Source: Xanthobacteraceae bacterium (GTDB lineage Bacteria; Pseudomonadota; Alphaproteobacteria; Rhizobiales; Xanthobacteraceae). Taken from it: 64,000 bases of DNA. How positions within the stretch are numbered: the first letter of the stretch is position 1; every line of letters starts with the position of its first letter. The stretch is from the NCBI GenBank assembly GCA_031291475.1, contig JARLIY010000130.1:1-64000 (forward strand), read 5' to 3'. The position numbers were made by a program, and so were the translations under genes. This document shows, piece after piece, positions 53,704 to 63,580 of this stretch. The notes below the pieces were generated by a model that searched no databases, was not told the origin of the DNA, and saw only the letters and a program-made list of their open reading frames with translations.

Positions 53704-55530
53704 CTACTCCACCGTCACCGATTTGGCCAGATTGCGCGGCTGATCCACGTCGGTGCCCAACGCCACGGCCGCGTGATAGGCGATGAGCTGCACCGGCACG
53801 GCATAGACCAGCGGTCCCACCGTCGCCGGCATGGTCGGCAGCGTCAGCGTCACCATCGCCTGACCGGCGGCGACCGCCGCGCCCTTGGCGTCGGTGACCA
53901 GGATCAACCGGCCGCCGCGCGCGGCGACCTCCTGCATGTTGGAAACGGTCTTCTCGAACACCTGGTCGTAGGGCGCGAGCACTACGACGGGCATGGTTTC
54001 GTCGATGAGCGCGATCGGGCCGTGCTTGAGTTCGCCCGCCGCATAGCCCTCGGCGTGGATGTAGGAGATTTCCTTGAGCTTGAGCGCGCCTTCGAGCGCG
54101 ATCGGGTAGCTGGTGCCGCGGCCGAGATAGAGCACGTCGCGGGATTTCGCTAGATCGCGGGCCAGCTGCTCGATCTGCGGCTCGAGCGCTAGCGCCTCGG
54201 TGATGTGCCGCGGCACCTCGATGAGCGCCCGCACCAGGCGTTTCTCGTCGGTGGCGCTGAGCACGCCGCGGGCGCGCCCGGCGGCGATCGCCAAGGTCAC
54301 CAGCGCCGCCAGCTGGCAGGTGAAGGCCTTGGTCGAGGCGACGCCGATTTCCGGGCCGGCCAACGTGGGCATCACGATGTCGCTTTCGCGGGCGATGGTC
54401 GAGTTCGGCACGTTCACGATGGAGAGGACGTGCTGCTTGTGCTCGCGCGCATAGCGCAGCGAAGCGAGCGTATCGGCGGTCTCGCCGGACTGCGAGATGA
54501 AGATCGAAAGCGCCCCCGGATCGAGCGGCGACTCGCGGTAGCGGAACTCGGAGGCGATGTCGACCTCGACCGGCAGATGCGCCAAGCGCTCGAACCAGTA
54601 GCGCGCCACCATGCCGGCGTAATAAGCGGTGCCGCAGGCGGCGATGGAGATGCGCTTAAGCGCGCGGAAATCGAACGGCAGCGCCATCGGCAGATCGACG
54701 CGCTCGGCCACCATGTCGATATAGTGCGCGAGCGTGTGGCCGACAACTTCGGGCTGCTCGTAGATTTCCTTGCCCATGAAATGGCGATGGTTGCCCTTGT
54801 CGATGAGCATCACCGACGCTTGCGACTTGAGAACGGCGCGGTGCACGGCATTGCCGTTTGCATCGTGCACGTCCGCGGTCTTGTCACTGATAACCACCCA
54901 GTCGCCGTCCTCCAGATAGCTCACGGTGTCGGTGAAGGGCGCGAGCGCGATCGCGTCGGAGCCGATATACATCGCGCCGTCGCCGAAGCCGACCGCGAGC
55001 GGCGAGCCCTTGCGCGCGCCGATCAGGAGGTTCTCCTCGCCGGCGAACAGGAAAGCGAGCGCAAAAGCGCCTCGCAGCCGCGGCAGCGACGCCTTCACCG
55101 CATCGACCGGCGAGCGGCCGCGCTTGAGTTCCTGGCTGACCAGATGCGCGATGACTTCGGTATCGGTTTCGGTCGCGAACTTGACTCCGCCGCCTTCCAG
55201 CTCGCGCCGCAGCTCGGCGAAATTCTCGATGATGCCATTGTGCACGACGGCGAGCCGATCGGTCGCATGCGGATGCGCGTTGTTCTCCGTCGGCCGTCCG
55301 TGCGTCGCCCAGCGGGTGTGGCCGATGCCGATCGTTCCCGCAAGCGGCTCGCGCGCGAGCCTTTGCTCCAGATTCTTCAGTTTGCCTTCGGCGCGCCGCC
55401 GCGCCAGCACGCCGTGCTCGAGCGTGGCGACGCCCGCCGAGTCATAGCCGCGGTATTCGAGGCGCTTGAGCGCATCGATCAACAGTGGCGCGACCGGCTC
55501 GTGGCCGATGATCCCGATGATGCCGCACAT
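53704..55530 (-). CDS. glmS: Glutamine--fructose-6-phosphate aminotransferase
   Basis: A 608-residue enzyme making glucosamine-6-phosphate. The mature N-terminal nucleophile Cys follows Met in MCGIIGIIGHEPV, which fixes the start at 55530. GHTRWATHGRP and HNGIIENF are glutaminase blocks. Two SIS isomerase domains follow (ACGTAYYAGMVARYWFE, ISQSGETADTLASLR), and the C-terminus LAKSVTVE is canonical. Together with GlmU upstream it feeds UDP-GlcNAc for peptidoglycan and LPS. No glmS ribozyme is expected or seen. Confidence 0.97.
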   Translation of the reverse strand: MCGIIGIIGHEPVAPLLIDALKRLEYRGYDSAGVATLEHGVLARRRAEGKLKNLEQRLAREPLAGTIGIGHTRWATHGRPTENNAHPHATDRLAVVHNGIIENFAELRRELEGGGVKFATETDTEVIAHLVSQELKRGRSPVDAVKASLPRLRGAFALAFLFAGEENLLIGARKGSPLAVGFGDGAMYIGSDAIALAPFTDTVSYLEDGDWVVISDKTADVHDANGNAVHRAVLKSQASVMLIDKGNHRHFMGKEIYEQPEVVGHTLAHYIDMVAERVDLPMALPFDFRALKRISIAACGTAYYAGMVARYWFERLAHLPVEVDIASEFRYRESPLDPGALSIFISQSGETADTLASLRYAREHKQHVLSIVNVPNSTIARESDIVMPTLAGPEIGVASTKAFTCQLAALVTLAIAAGRARGVLSATDEKRLVRALIEVPRHITEALALEPQIEQLARDLAKSRDVLYLGRGTSYPIALEGALKLKEISYIHAEGYAAGELKHGPIALIDETMPVVVLAPYDQVFEKTVSNMQEVAARGGRLILVTDAKGAAVAAGQAMVTLTLPTMPATVGPLVYAVPVQLIAYHAAVALGTDVDQPRNLAKSVTVE

Positions 55531-55677
55531 CCGTGTGGATGGTCTCCTCAACCGCCCGCCGCGATGGAACCCGCCGATATGTTAACCGTAAGGTCCGATC
55601 GTAGCGGATACCAAATAAAAAAACGTTTCGTCCGGTTACAAGGCCGGCGGCACGCGCAACATGCGGAATATGCTCGA

Positions 55678-57039
55678 TTAATCCGAATGCGCTTTCTTCT
55701 TGCCGATCGATTTGAGCGAGCGCAAGCGCGCCGCGCTGCCTTCCTTAACGACCTGCCGCCCGCGCGCCAAGGCGAGCGCGCCCGCCGGCACGTTCTTGGT
55801 AATCACGGAGCCGGAGCCGATATAGGCGCCGGCGCCGATCGCGACCGGCGCCACCAGCGCCGAGTTGGAGCCGATAAACGCCTTTTTGCCGATCGTCGTG
55901 CGGTGCTTCTCGGCGCCGTCGTAATTGCAGGTGATGGTGCCGGCGCCGATATTGGCGTCGGCGCCGACCGAAGCGTCGCCGATATAGCTCAGGTGATTGG
56001 CCTTGGCGCCGGCTTCGATCACGGCTTCTTTGACCTCGACGAAATTGCCGATGCGGGCGCCGGCGCCGAGCCGGGTGCCTGGCCGCAGCCGCGCATAGGG
56101 TCCGACGGACGCGCCCTTGCCGATATGCGCGCCGACCAGGTGCGAAAACGCGTGGATGATCGCATTGTCTTCCACCGTGACCTTGGTTCCGAACACGACA
56201 AAAGGCTCGACCACGACATCCTTGCCGAATTTGGTGTCGGCGGACAGGAACACCGTCTCCGGCGCGACCAATGTTACGCCTCTATCGAGCGCGGCCTTGC
56301 GCAGACGCTGCTGCGCAACGGCTTCCGCTTCCGCCAGCTGGCTTTTGGTATTGATGCCGCGCACTTCGTCCTCCTCGACTTCGATGGCTAATGTGTTGAG
56401 CTTCATGCCGTTGGCGACCTCGACCGCATCGGTCAAATAAAATTCGCCCTTGCGATTGCGGTCGCCGATGCGTTCCAAGATGGCCAGCGCTTGCGCGCCG
56501 GCAAGCGCCATGATTCCGCCGTTGCAGAGGCCGATGGATTTTTCGCTCGCGCTCGCGTCGGCATCCTCGCGAATGGCGACGAGCTTGTTGCCTTCGGTGA
56601 CGAGCCGGCCATAGCCCGTCGGATCGGACGGCCGGAACGCCAGCACCGCAACGGCGGCGCCGGCGGCCAAAGGCGCGCGCAGGCGCTTGAGGGTATCCGC
56701 TCGGATGAGCGGCGTATCGCCATAGATAATCAGAATGTCGTCGGGTCCGCGGCCGATCGCGGATTTTGCCGCCAGCACCGCGTGCGCCGTCCCCCGCCTT
56801 GCGCGCTGCACGAAACATTCGGCGCCGGGAATGACTCGTTTTGCCTCCGCGGCTACCGCCTTCTGCCCGGGACCGACGACGACTGCCGTCGCGCCGACTT
56901 TGGCGTCGGCGACCGCGGCCAGCACATGAGCGAGAAGTGAGCGGCCCGCGATCGCGTGCAGCACCTTCGGCAACCCCGAGCGCATGCGCGTGCCTTCGCC
57001 GGCGGCAAGCACGATGGCAAGGCAACTCCGAGCCTTCAT
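55678..57039 (-). CDS. glmU: Bifunctional GlmU (UTP transferase / GlcN-1-P acetyltransferase)
   Basis: A 453-residue two-domain enzyme. The N-terminal pyrophosphorylase has [25 protein letters not shown] and the GYGRLV segment. The C-terminal left-handed beta-helix acetyltransferase has hexapeptide repeats and [12 protein letters not shown] and [11 protein letters not shown]. It makes UDP-GlcNAc. The ATG at 57039 gives the usual [16 protein letters not shown] opening. It precedes glmS by about 150 bases, so they could be one transcript or separate. Confidence 0.96.
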   Translation of the reverse strand: MKARSCLAIVLAAGEGTRMRSGLPKVLHAIAGRSLLAHVLAAVADAKVGATAVVVGPGQKAVAAEAKRVIPGAECFVQRARRGTAHAVLAAKSAIGRGPDDILIIYGDTPLIRADTLKRLRAPLAAGAAVAVLAFRPSDPTGYGRLVTEGNKLVAIREDADASASEKSIGLCNGGIMALAGAQALAILERIGDRNRKGEFYLTDAVEVANGMKLNTLAIEVEEDEVRGINTKSQLAEAEAVAQQRLRKAALDRGVTLVAPETVFLSADTKFGKDVVVEPFVVFGTKVTVEDNAIIHAFSHLVGAHIGKGASVGPYARLRPGTRLGAGARIGNFVEVKEAVIEAGAKANHLSYIGDASVGADANIGAGTITCNYDGAEKHRTTIGKKAFIGSNSALVAPVAIGAGAYIGSGSVITKNVPAGALALARGRQVVKEGSAARLRSLKSIGKKKAHSD

Positions 57040-57067
57040 CAAGAAGACCTCCGCAGCGTCCTCATAA

Positions 57068-57087
57068 AGCATGATGCGGAAAAGTGG
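57068..57087. repeat. Half copy of the RIME-like palindrome
   Basis: AGCATGATGCGGAAAAGTGG matches the left arm of the element at 44285 with one change. The inverted right arm is missing. It lies in the glmU leader, between divergent glmU and the SPOR-like gene. Confidence 0.6.
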
Positions 57088-57188
57088 AAACAACCGGGCG
57101 CGCCGGCATTGCCCGCGCGACACGTCGAAAAACTGGAATCTGCTATTTTTATCACTGATTCGCTGCGCAATGCGCCGGGAGCGGAAGT

Positions 57189-58028
57189 TTGCTCGATCAA
57201 GCAGACGTCATCGACGCGACCTCACCGCGTTTTGCGGCAAACACCGCTTCCCGCACGGCATCGCTTTTACCCCTGGCATTGTGGGCCGCGGCGGCGGCTG
57301 TTGCGCTCTTCCTCGTCGTCCTTGCGGGGCGGAGCGATTTCGGCGCGCAAAGAGCAGTGATGTTTGCGTCCATGCTCCATAACAGCTCGCCTCAACCGCC
57401 TCTTCCACAGCAAGCAGCGGCGGCGCCATTCGATGCGGAATCGGCAACCCGGCAGCTCGCGCAAGCGGTACGCGGCTTGGCGGAAGACCGCGACCGATTG
57501 ACCACGCGGATCGCCGACCTCGAGCGCCGTTTGGATGACGTGACCGGATCCATCAGCCGGCAGGCTGAAGCGGCCAAAGCAGCCGAGACTGCCGGCGCCG
57601 AGGCTGCCGCGCCGCCGCGTGCTGCTGCCAGCCCTCCTACGCCTTGGCCCGAAGCGCCGCCGGCGGACGCGACGGCCACTACCGCGGCGATCGCGCCGGC
57701 AACGAGCGCGGCGATTTCATGGCCGCCGGACGCGGCCGTTTCCGTCGACGCTTTGGCGGGATACGGCGCCGATCTCGGCAGCGCGCTTTCGCTCAAATCG
57801 CTACGCGCGGTCTGGACTGGTCTTCGCTCGGCTCATCCGCAACTGTTTCAGGGCTTGCATGCGGGCGTCACCGTCAAGGACAACCCGAGGTCCAACCGGG
57901 CCGAGTTGCGGCTGGTGGTCGGTCCGTTTTCCAATCAGGTCGCGGCCGTGCAACTCTGCGCCGCGCTTATCGCTTTGCGGCACCTCTGCCAGCCCGCGAT
58001 GTTCGACGGCCGCCTCGCGCTGCAATGA
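57189..58028 (+). CDS. Single-pass membrane protein with coiled coil and SPOR-like tail
   Basis: A 279-residue protein: cytosolic N-terminus, one transmembrane helix ([20 protein letters not shown], about 26-45), an amphipathic coiled coil ([25 protein letters not shown] region, about 93-118), a Pro/Ala-rich spacer, and a C-terminal segment ([32 protein letters not shown]) that looks like a degenerate SPOR or sporulation-related repeat. The TTG start at 57189 has a GGGAGCGGAAG ribosome binding site; no nearby ATG is in frame upstream of the helix. An envelope or septal peptidoglycan-binding role is possible. Confidence 0.6.
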   Translation: MLDQADVIDATSPRFAANTASRTASLLPLALWAAAAAVALFLVVLAGRSDFGAQRAVMFASMLHNSSPQPPLPQQAAAAPFDAESATRQLAQAVRGLAEDRDRLTTRIADLERRLDDVTGSISRQAEAAKAAETAGAEAAAPPRAAASPPTPWPEAPPADATATTAAIAPATSAAISWPPDAAVSVDALAGYGADLGSALSLKSLRAVWTGLRSAHPQLFQGLHAGVTVKDNPRSNRAELRLVVGPFSNQVAAVQLCAALIALRHLCQPAMFDGRLALQ

Positions 58029-58067
58029 TCGGCATATTATCGTTGTGTTGTATAAAGTGATCCGACC

Positions 58068-58448
58068 ATGCCCCGCCCGCTTTTCCTGCCGACTGCGCGC
58101 CAGACCAACTGGCTCCTGATCGTCGCCTTCCTCGCGCTCGGGGAAGCGATGTATTTGCGCTACATGGCGATCGAGAACCGAACGGTGTCGCTGGCCTGCC
58201 AGGCCGGACTCGATACCTGGCTGTGCGGCACGTTGCGGCTGACCGTCGTGCTGTTCGGATATGAAGTCTTTGGCGCGGTGGCGCTCGCGGCGGCCTTGAT
58301 CAATCTCCTGCGGCCGTCGCTTGTGCTTTTCGCCGTCGCGCTCGCCGCGGCGGCTTTCGGCGTGGTGCTGCACAATGCCGATCTTTCGGCGCTTGCCGCC
58401 GGCGTGCTGATCCTCACGCTGGCGCGACCCGCGCCCGCGCCAGCGTGA
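58068..58448 (+). CDS. Small multi-pass membrane protein
   Basis: A 126-residue hydrophobic protein with about three to four helices (NWLLIVAFLALGEAMYL, LRLTVVLFGYEVFGAVALAA, LVLFAVALAAAAFGVVLH). Two cysteines (CQAG and WLCG) lie in a probable periplasmic loop and could form a disulfide. No family recognised. It follows the SPOR-like gene by 39 bases and overlaps the end of the convergent ndvC-like gene by about 35 bases. Confidence 0.6.
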   Translation: MPRPLFLPTARQTNWLLIVAFLALGEAMYLRYMAIENRTVSLACQAGLDTWLCGTLRLTVVLFGYEVFGAVALAAALINLLRPSLVLFAVALAAAAFGVVLHNADLSALAAGVLILTLARPAPAPA

Positions 58449-60042
58449 CGGCAAACGCGATCAATCCGGCGCAGAACCAAAGCGACTGCCAATTGGCAAA
58501 GCCGTCGTTGAACGCGATGTAGCCGGCAGACACGACGAGCACGGCGCCTGCCAGCGTTTCAGCGGCCGCCCGCGATCCGCCCGGCTGCGGCGTCACGACC
58601 ATCAGAACGAGAAACGGCCAAACGCCGGCGCTGAGCGGCGCAAACGGTATATCGCGGTAGCGCGGATCGAACACGAGGCCGAGCGCCGCCTGCACGGCGA
58701 GCAGCATCAGCACGGCCATTTCGCCGACGAGCGCCCAATCGAGTAAGTCGCGGTGTTCGGATTGGCGTCCGAACAGCGAGGCGAAAGCCGGCGCCGGCCG
58801 GCCGGCAGCGCAGGCGGCGGCGCAGACGATGGGGGAGGCGGCCGCGACCGCGGCAAAGGCGAGCGAACGCAGCCAGCTTCCGGCATTGAAGCTTTCGACC
58901 GGAACGGTCTCCAGCGTCCAGCCGAACAAAACCGCGGGAAGAAAGGTCAGCGCCGCGAGCCTTCCCCACAAGGACGCGGCGAGCCCCTTGCCACGCCCGA
59001 CGGCGAATGCGCCGGCGAACGCCAGCGCAGCGACGACGATTCCGGCAAGCGCCTCGATCGGCCAATCCGGGTGATCGGATAAGGCGCCGCCGGCAAGGTT
59101 GAATTTCGGCTCGCCGGTCGTGCGGTCGAAAACGCCCCAATATCCGCCGACCGCGCCTTCGAGCGCTCGCTTCCACGGCTGATCGAAGGCCTCGATGATA
59201 TTGAGCCGGAAATGCTCGCGCCTCGCCAGCGCCGCCGTCTCGATGATGGCGCGCGCCTGGTTCGAGCGCGAGGGCCGGGCGCCCTCGCGCATGCGGCCGG
59301 CGCTCGGCCAGCCGAACTCGCCGATGACGATGTCCTTGTTGGGGATGGCGGCGGCGACTTTGCCGCGGATGGCTGCGACGTGGGCGGCCGCGTTCGACGC
59401 CGGGATCGGGAAGTCCTCCCAATAGGGCAAGATGTGGATGGTGATAAAATCCACAGCGTTCTGCACGCCGGGATAGCGCAGCCAAAATTCCCAGACGTCA
59501 GCGTAGGTCACCGGTATCGGCACTTGCGCCTTGATGTCGCGAATGATGGCGGTGAGGTCCGGCTCGGACATTTCGCCGCGCAGCAGCACTTCGTTGCCGA
59601 CTACCACTGCGATGATGACGTCAGGAAAGGCTCTTGCGAGCGCAATCGTGGTCGCAACCTGCCGGCAGGTCTTCTCCGCATCGTTGGAGACCCATACGCC
59701 GTGCATGACTTTCAATCCGTGGCGCCGGGCGCTTTGCAGGACGTAATCGGCCCCGTCGTCCACCGAATAGGTGCGGACGCAGCCGGTATATTTGGCAAGC
59801 TCCGCCAGATCCTCCTCCACCTGTTCGGCGGTGACCTTGGTCCCTTCAATCAGCGGGTTCTGCGCGCCGCGAAACGGGGCATAGGAGACGCAGTCATAGA
59901 GCTTTGCATCCGCGGCAAGCGGCGACCGCGGCAACTCGACCGGCGCGCCAAGCCACCACCACACGGCGGCAGTGGCCAAGGTGGTGAGCGCAAAAAAGCC
60001 GAGCGCCGGGCCGATTGCGGGGTGGCTTTGCGTGCGGGACAC
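58414..60042 (-). CDS. ndvC: NdvC-like GH17-domain beta-glucan synthesis membrane protein
   Basis: A 542-residue membrane protein. After an N-terminal helix, a GH17-like TIM barrel spans about 45-320: DCVSYAPFRG, VVVGNEVLLRGE with a general-acid-type Glu, IHILPYWED, and IGEFGWPSAGRM with a nucleophile-type Glu. A C-terminal region of about seven helices follows. It matches the Bradyrhizobium NdvC type (about 60 kDa), which affects beta-1,6 linkages in cyclic beta-(1,3),(1,6)-glucans. The neighbouring ndvD-like and ndvB-like genes support the assignment. A glucan-modifying transglycosylase role is inferred. Confidence 0.82.
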   Translation of the reverse strand: MSRTQSHPAIGPALGFFALTTLATAAVWWWLGAPVELPRSPLAADAKLYDCVSYAPFRGAQNPLIEGTKVTAEQVEEDLAELAKYTGCVRTYSVDDGADYVLQSARRHGLKVMHGVWVSNDAEKTCRQVATTIALARAFPDVIIAVVVGNEVLLRGEMSEPDLTAIIRDIKAQVPIPVTYADVWEFWLRYPGVQNAVDFITIHILPYWEDFPIPASNAAAHVAAIRGKVAAAIPNKDIVIGEFGWPSAGRMREGARPSRSNQARAIIETAALARREHFRLNIIEAFDQPWKRALEGAVGGYWGVFDRTTGEPKFNLAGGALSDHPDWPIEALAGIVVAALAFAGAFAVGRGKGLAASLWGRLAALTFLPAVLFGWTLETVPVESFNAGSWLRSLAFAAVAAASPIVCAAACAAGRPAPAFASLFGRQSEHRDLLDWALVGEMAVLMLLAVQAALGLVFDPRYRDIPFAPLSAGVWPFLVLMVVTPQPGGSRAAAETLAGAVLVVSAGYIAFNDGFANWQSLWFCAGLIAFAVTLARARVAPA

Positions 60043-60244
60043 CCTTTGCCATTAACCTTGCGGCCGTCCGATGCCAAGATCGATGCAGGATCAAGCCGCA
60101 AAGCGATACGTGCTGCTGGACAAACCGGCGCGGTTGGGGTGTTGTCATGGCCGGCTGCGCCCGGAAGAGGCCGCAATGACAGCCCATCCAGTGGCTCAGG
60201 AAACGTCCTCTCTCGGTCGAACGGCCCAACAGCTCAAGCGAACC

Positions 60245-60742
60245 ATGGTCCAGCGATTGTTTAGCGTTTTCGGCGGCGTGTGCGCCGCGCTCATTTTCGT
60301 GATGGCCGTAACGGGTCCTTTTGCCCCCGCGGCTCTCGCCCAGAACAACGATGCTAAGCCTGCGGAAAAGGCCGCTCCGCCGGGTGCGGAAGCCGGCAAA
60401 GACGCCCAGAAAGTCGATGAGTTCGCCGAAGCGCAACACGCGCTCACTGGACCGGTCGGCAATCCTGAATGCGTCTGGCTAGGCCGCCGCGTCGTCAGCC
60501 TGCTCTGGCGCGACGATCTCGATACCGCCTTCCGCCATCTCGATCTCTACGATCGTTTCGGCTGTCCGAGCGCGCATATTCAGGCCTCGTTCCGCTGCCT
60601 CATCCTTAACGGCACTGCCATCGACCCGAAAGCCGCCGACAGCCTTAACGCGCGGGTCCAAGCCTGCTGGATCAATCCGTTGGCGCCGCCCCCTAACCCG
60701 GCACCGGCCGCGGCAGCCACGAGCCCGACCACCAACCGCTAG
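60245..60742 (+). CDS. ndvD: NdvD-like beta-1,3/beta-1,6-glucan biosynthesis protein
   Basis: A 165-residue exported protein: signal peptide FGGVCAALIFVMAVTGPFAP, then PAALAQ with cleavage near residue 33, an Ala/Lys/Pro linker, and a compact domain with CVWLGRRVVSLLWRDDLDTA and CPSAHIQASFRCLIL. Several cysteines may pair. Homologues in Bradyrhizobium are annotated as beta-1-3, beta-1-6-glucan biosynthesis protein, and NdvD lies between ndvC and ndvB there, as here. ATG 60245 is chosen for the signal peptide; ATG 60176 is an alternative. Confidence 0.78.
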   Translation: MVQRLFSVFGGVCAALIFVMAVTGPFAPAALAQNNDAKPAEKAAPPGAEAGKDAQKVDEFAEAQHALTGPVGNPECVWLGRRVVSLLWRDDLDTAFRHLDLYDRFGCPSAHIQASFRCLILNGTAIDPKAADSLNARVQACWINPLAPPPNPAPAAAATSPTTNR

Positions 60743-60933
60743 CCCGCAAGGGCCAGCGCCTGCCAACAACCGCGGCAGAAAAAATCGCGGAACGAAAGTT
60801 GCTTGTCTTGAATTTGCCACCACCGGCGGCTAACTGTGAATTGCCGCTCGTTGGTTGCCTTTGTCCTACTCATCGTCGAGCCTTGGGGACAGGTTCGGCT
60901 ATTGTTTTCCTCTCCCCGCGTGGTTGAACTTCG

Positions 60934-63576
60934 ATGCGCACCGTCGCTGCCGTGCTCGCGCTCGTAGCGTGCATGCATGCCGGCCTGTGGGCTTCGCTAC
61001 GGACCAAAGAAACGGCTCCCGACTTCACTGGGCAGCTCGCCAGCGTTTCCTACGCTCCATTCGTCGCCTCCGTGCATCCGGATTGGGGGGAGCGGCCGAC
61101 CGTCGAACAGATCAGGGCCGAACTCAAAGCCATCGCCCCCTATACCCGCGCCATCCGCACCTATTCCTCGACCGGCGGCGCCGAGCTCGTCCCGCCGATT
61201 GCCGCCGAATTCGGCCTCAAAGTCACGGTCGGTGCCTGGATCGACAAGAACCAGGAGCGTAACGAGCGGGAAATCCGCTCCGCGCTCGAGCTTGCCGCCC
61301 ACAACAGCAACGTCAACGCCATCGTCGTCGGCAACGAGACGATGTTACGCACCGAGACCAATGTTGAGGATCTGATCAAGCTCATCCAGCGTGTGAAGAG
61401 ATCGAGCCCGGTCCCTGTTACTACAGGTGAAATTTGGTCGGCGTGGATCGATCATCCGGAACTGGCCTCGGCAGTGGATTTCATCGCCGCGCACATATTG
61501 CCTTACTGGGCGGGCACGGATGCCTCGCAAGCCGTCGACCAAACGATCGAGACTTACGACAAACTGCGCCGCCTGAATCCCGGCAAGCGCGTCGTGATCG
61601 CCGAGTTCGGCTGGCCAAGCGCCGGCTACAACTTCCACGACGCCAATCCGGGCCGCATCAATCAGGCCATGGTGATCCGCGATTTCGTCAAGCGCGCGGA
61701 AGCCTACGGCATCGACTACAACGTTATCGAGGCCATCGACCAGCCGTGGAAGACCGCCGAAGGCGGCGTCGGCCCCTATTGGGGCCTACTCGACGCCTCC
61801 CGGCAGGCCAAGTTCTCCTGGACTGGACCGATCACCGATCCCGATTACATCAAGCGCGCCGGGCTCGCCGTCCTGTTCGGCCTGCTCCTGTCACTACCGA
61901 TCCTGGCGCTCAGCGGAGCGACCGCGGCGCAAGCCTTGATGCTCGCGACGGCCGCCAACCTCGCCGGCGCCTGGTTTGCCGCCATCGTCGCCTTCTGGAA
62001 GGGCCATTACTTTGTGCCCGGGGCGGCCTTCGCGCTCGGGCTCGGTGTTATTCTTTTGCTACCGCTTGTGGTGATCGCGCTCGCGCGCATCGAGGAGATC
62101 GCGGCCATCGCCTTCGGCCGGCCGCCGCGGCGGCTGGCGAATTCTCCGCCGCTCGTGCCGGAGACCTTCGCGCCCAAAGTCTCGATCCACATTCCGGCCT
62201 ATTGCGAGCAGCCGGACATGCTTAAGACCACACTCGATGCCGTGGCGCGGCTCAACTATCCCAATTTCGAATGCGTGCTGGTGATCAACAATACGCCCGA
62301 TCCGGCGTTGTGGCGGCCGGTCGAGGAGCATTGCAAGACGCTTGGCGAACGCTTCAAATTCGTCCGGATCGACAATCTGGCGGGCTACAAGGCCGGCGCG
62401 CTGCGCGTAGCGCTCGCCAACACCGCCCCCGACGCGGAAATCATCGGCGCCGTCGATTCCGATTACGTCGTCGAAGCCGACTGGCTCAAGGATATGGTGC
62501 CGTTATTCGCCGCCGCGCGGGTCGGCTTCGCCCAATCGCCGCAGGACCACCGCGACGGCGACCGCTCTCCGATGCATCGCGCCATGAACGCCGAGTATGC
62601 CGGCTTCTTCGACATCGGCATGGTGCAACGTAACGAATTCAACGCCATCGTCATGCACGGCACCATGTGCCTCGTGCGCCGGGCGGCGATCGAAAGCGTC
62701 GGCGGCTGGTCCAGCGACACCATCGTCGAGGACACCGATCTCGGGCTTGCCATGCTCGAGCACGGCTGGATCGCCCATTACACCAACCGCCGCTACGGCT
62801 ACGGGCTCTTGCCCGACACCTTCGAAGCCTACAAACGCCAGCGGCAGCGTTGGGCGTTCGGCGGCTATCAGCTTTTCTCCAAGCACTGGCGCCACCTCCT
62901 GCCGTGGACGGAAACGCTGACGCGCGAGCAAAAACGCGAATACGGCCTCGGCTGGCTCAACTGGCTCGGCGCCGAGAGCGTCGGCGTCATCGTCGCGCTG
63001 CTCAACATCGTCTGGGTGCCGGTGGTCGCGTTCGCCAATATCGCGGTGCCGGACCGGATTCTCACCGTGCCGATCCTGGCGGCTTTCGTCGTCTCGATCG
63101 CACATTTCGCGGCGCTCTATCGGCTGCGCGTGCGCGTGCCGCTCGGTCAGCTCCTGGGCGCGGTCTGCGCCGCCATGTCGATGCAGTGGACGGTGGCGCA
63201 AGCGGTCGGCACCGGCCTGTTCAAGGAACGCTTGCCGTTCCTGCGCACCGCCAAGGGCGGCGCCACGCGCAAGGGCGACTTCCCGGCGTTCTGGGAGGCG
63301 ATCATCGCCGCTTTGCTGCTGATCGGATCGCTGACGCTGGTCGTCACCAATTACAAGCAGGTCCGCGAGATCAATATCTTCGCCGCGGTACTGGTGGCGC
63401 AAAGCCTGCCGTTCGTCGCCGCGGTGGCGATCGCCCTCATCGAGGGGACGCGCTTCAACACTTTCGCCTACTGGCGCGGCATCGAGGTGCGGCTGCTCGA
63501 ACTTCTGCCGCGATCCAAGGCGATCGCCGAAGCGCCCAAGCTTCCCGCCGAGAACCGCGCCGAAGCGGCGCAGTAA
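60934..63576 (+). CDS. ndvB: NdvB-like beta-glucan synthase: GH17 plus GT2 glycosyltransferase
   Basis: An 880-residue membrane glycosyltransferase. Residues about 25-300 are a GH17-like domain (YAPFVASVHPDWG, VVGNETMLRTE, IAEFGWPSAGY). Helices then lead to a processive GT2 domain: KVSIHIPAYCEQPDMLKTTL, DSDYVVEADW (metal-binding Asp), EDTDLGLAMLEHGW (catalytic ED) and RQRQRWAFGG (QxxRW). A C-terminal membrane bundle should form the channel. It should polymerise and export cyclic or linear beta-1,3 glucans to the periplasm for osmoadaptation. Full length, with no frameshift. Confidence 0.87.
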   Translation: MRTVAAVLALVACMHAGLWASLRTKETAPDFTGQLASVSYAPFVASVHPDWGERPTVEQIRAELKAIAPYTRAIRTYSSTGGAELVPPIAAEFGLKVTVGAWIDKNQERNEREIRSALELAAHNSNVNAIVVGNETMLRTETNVEDLIKLIQRVKRSSPVPVTTGEIWSAWIDHPELASAVDFIAAHILPYWAGTDASQAVDQTIETYDKLRRLNPGKRVVIAEFGWPSAGYNFHDANPGRINQAMVIRDFVKRAEAYGIDYNVIEAIDQPWKTAEGGVGPYWGLLDASRQAKFSWTGPITDPDYIKRAGLAVLFGLLLSLPILALSGATAAQALMLATAANLAGAWFAAIVAFWKGHYFVPGAAFALGLGVILLLPLVVIALARIEEIAAIAFGRPPRRLANSPPLVPETFAPKVSIHIPAYCEQPDMLKTTLDAVARLNYPNFECVLVINNTPDPALWRPVEEHCKTLGERFKFVRIDNLAGYKAGALRVALANTAPDAEIIGAVDSDYVVEADWLKDMVPLFAAARVGFAQSPQDHRDGDRSPMHRAMNAEYAGFFDIGMVQRNEFNAIVMHGTMCLVRRAAIESVGGWSSDTIVEDTDLGLAMLEHGWIAHYTNRRYGYGLLPDTFEAYKRQRQRWAFGGYQLFSKHWRHLLPWTETLTREQKREYGLGWLNWLGAESVGVIVALLNIVWVPVVAFANIAVPDRILTVPILAAFVVSIAHFAALYRLRVRVPLGQLLGAVCAAMSMQWTVAQAVGTGLFKERLPFLRTAKGGATRKGDFPAFWEAIIAALLLIGSLTLVVTNYKQVREINIFAAVLVAQSLPFVAAVAIALIEGTRFNTFAYWRGIEVRLLELLPRSKAIAEAPKLPAENRAEAAQ

Positions 63577-63580
63577 GCGG

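Noticed and set aside
55600-55640. T-run on the minus strand between glmU and glmS as an intrinsic terminator
   Set aside because: The preceding possible stem is only four pairs, and the two genes are functionally linked, so termination here is not supported.
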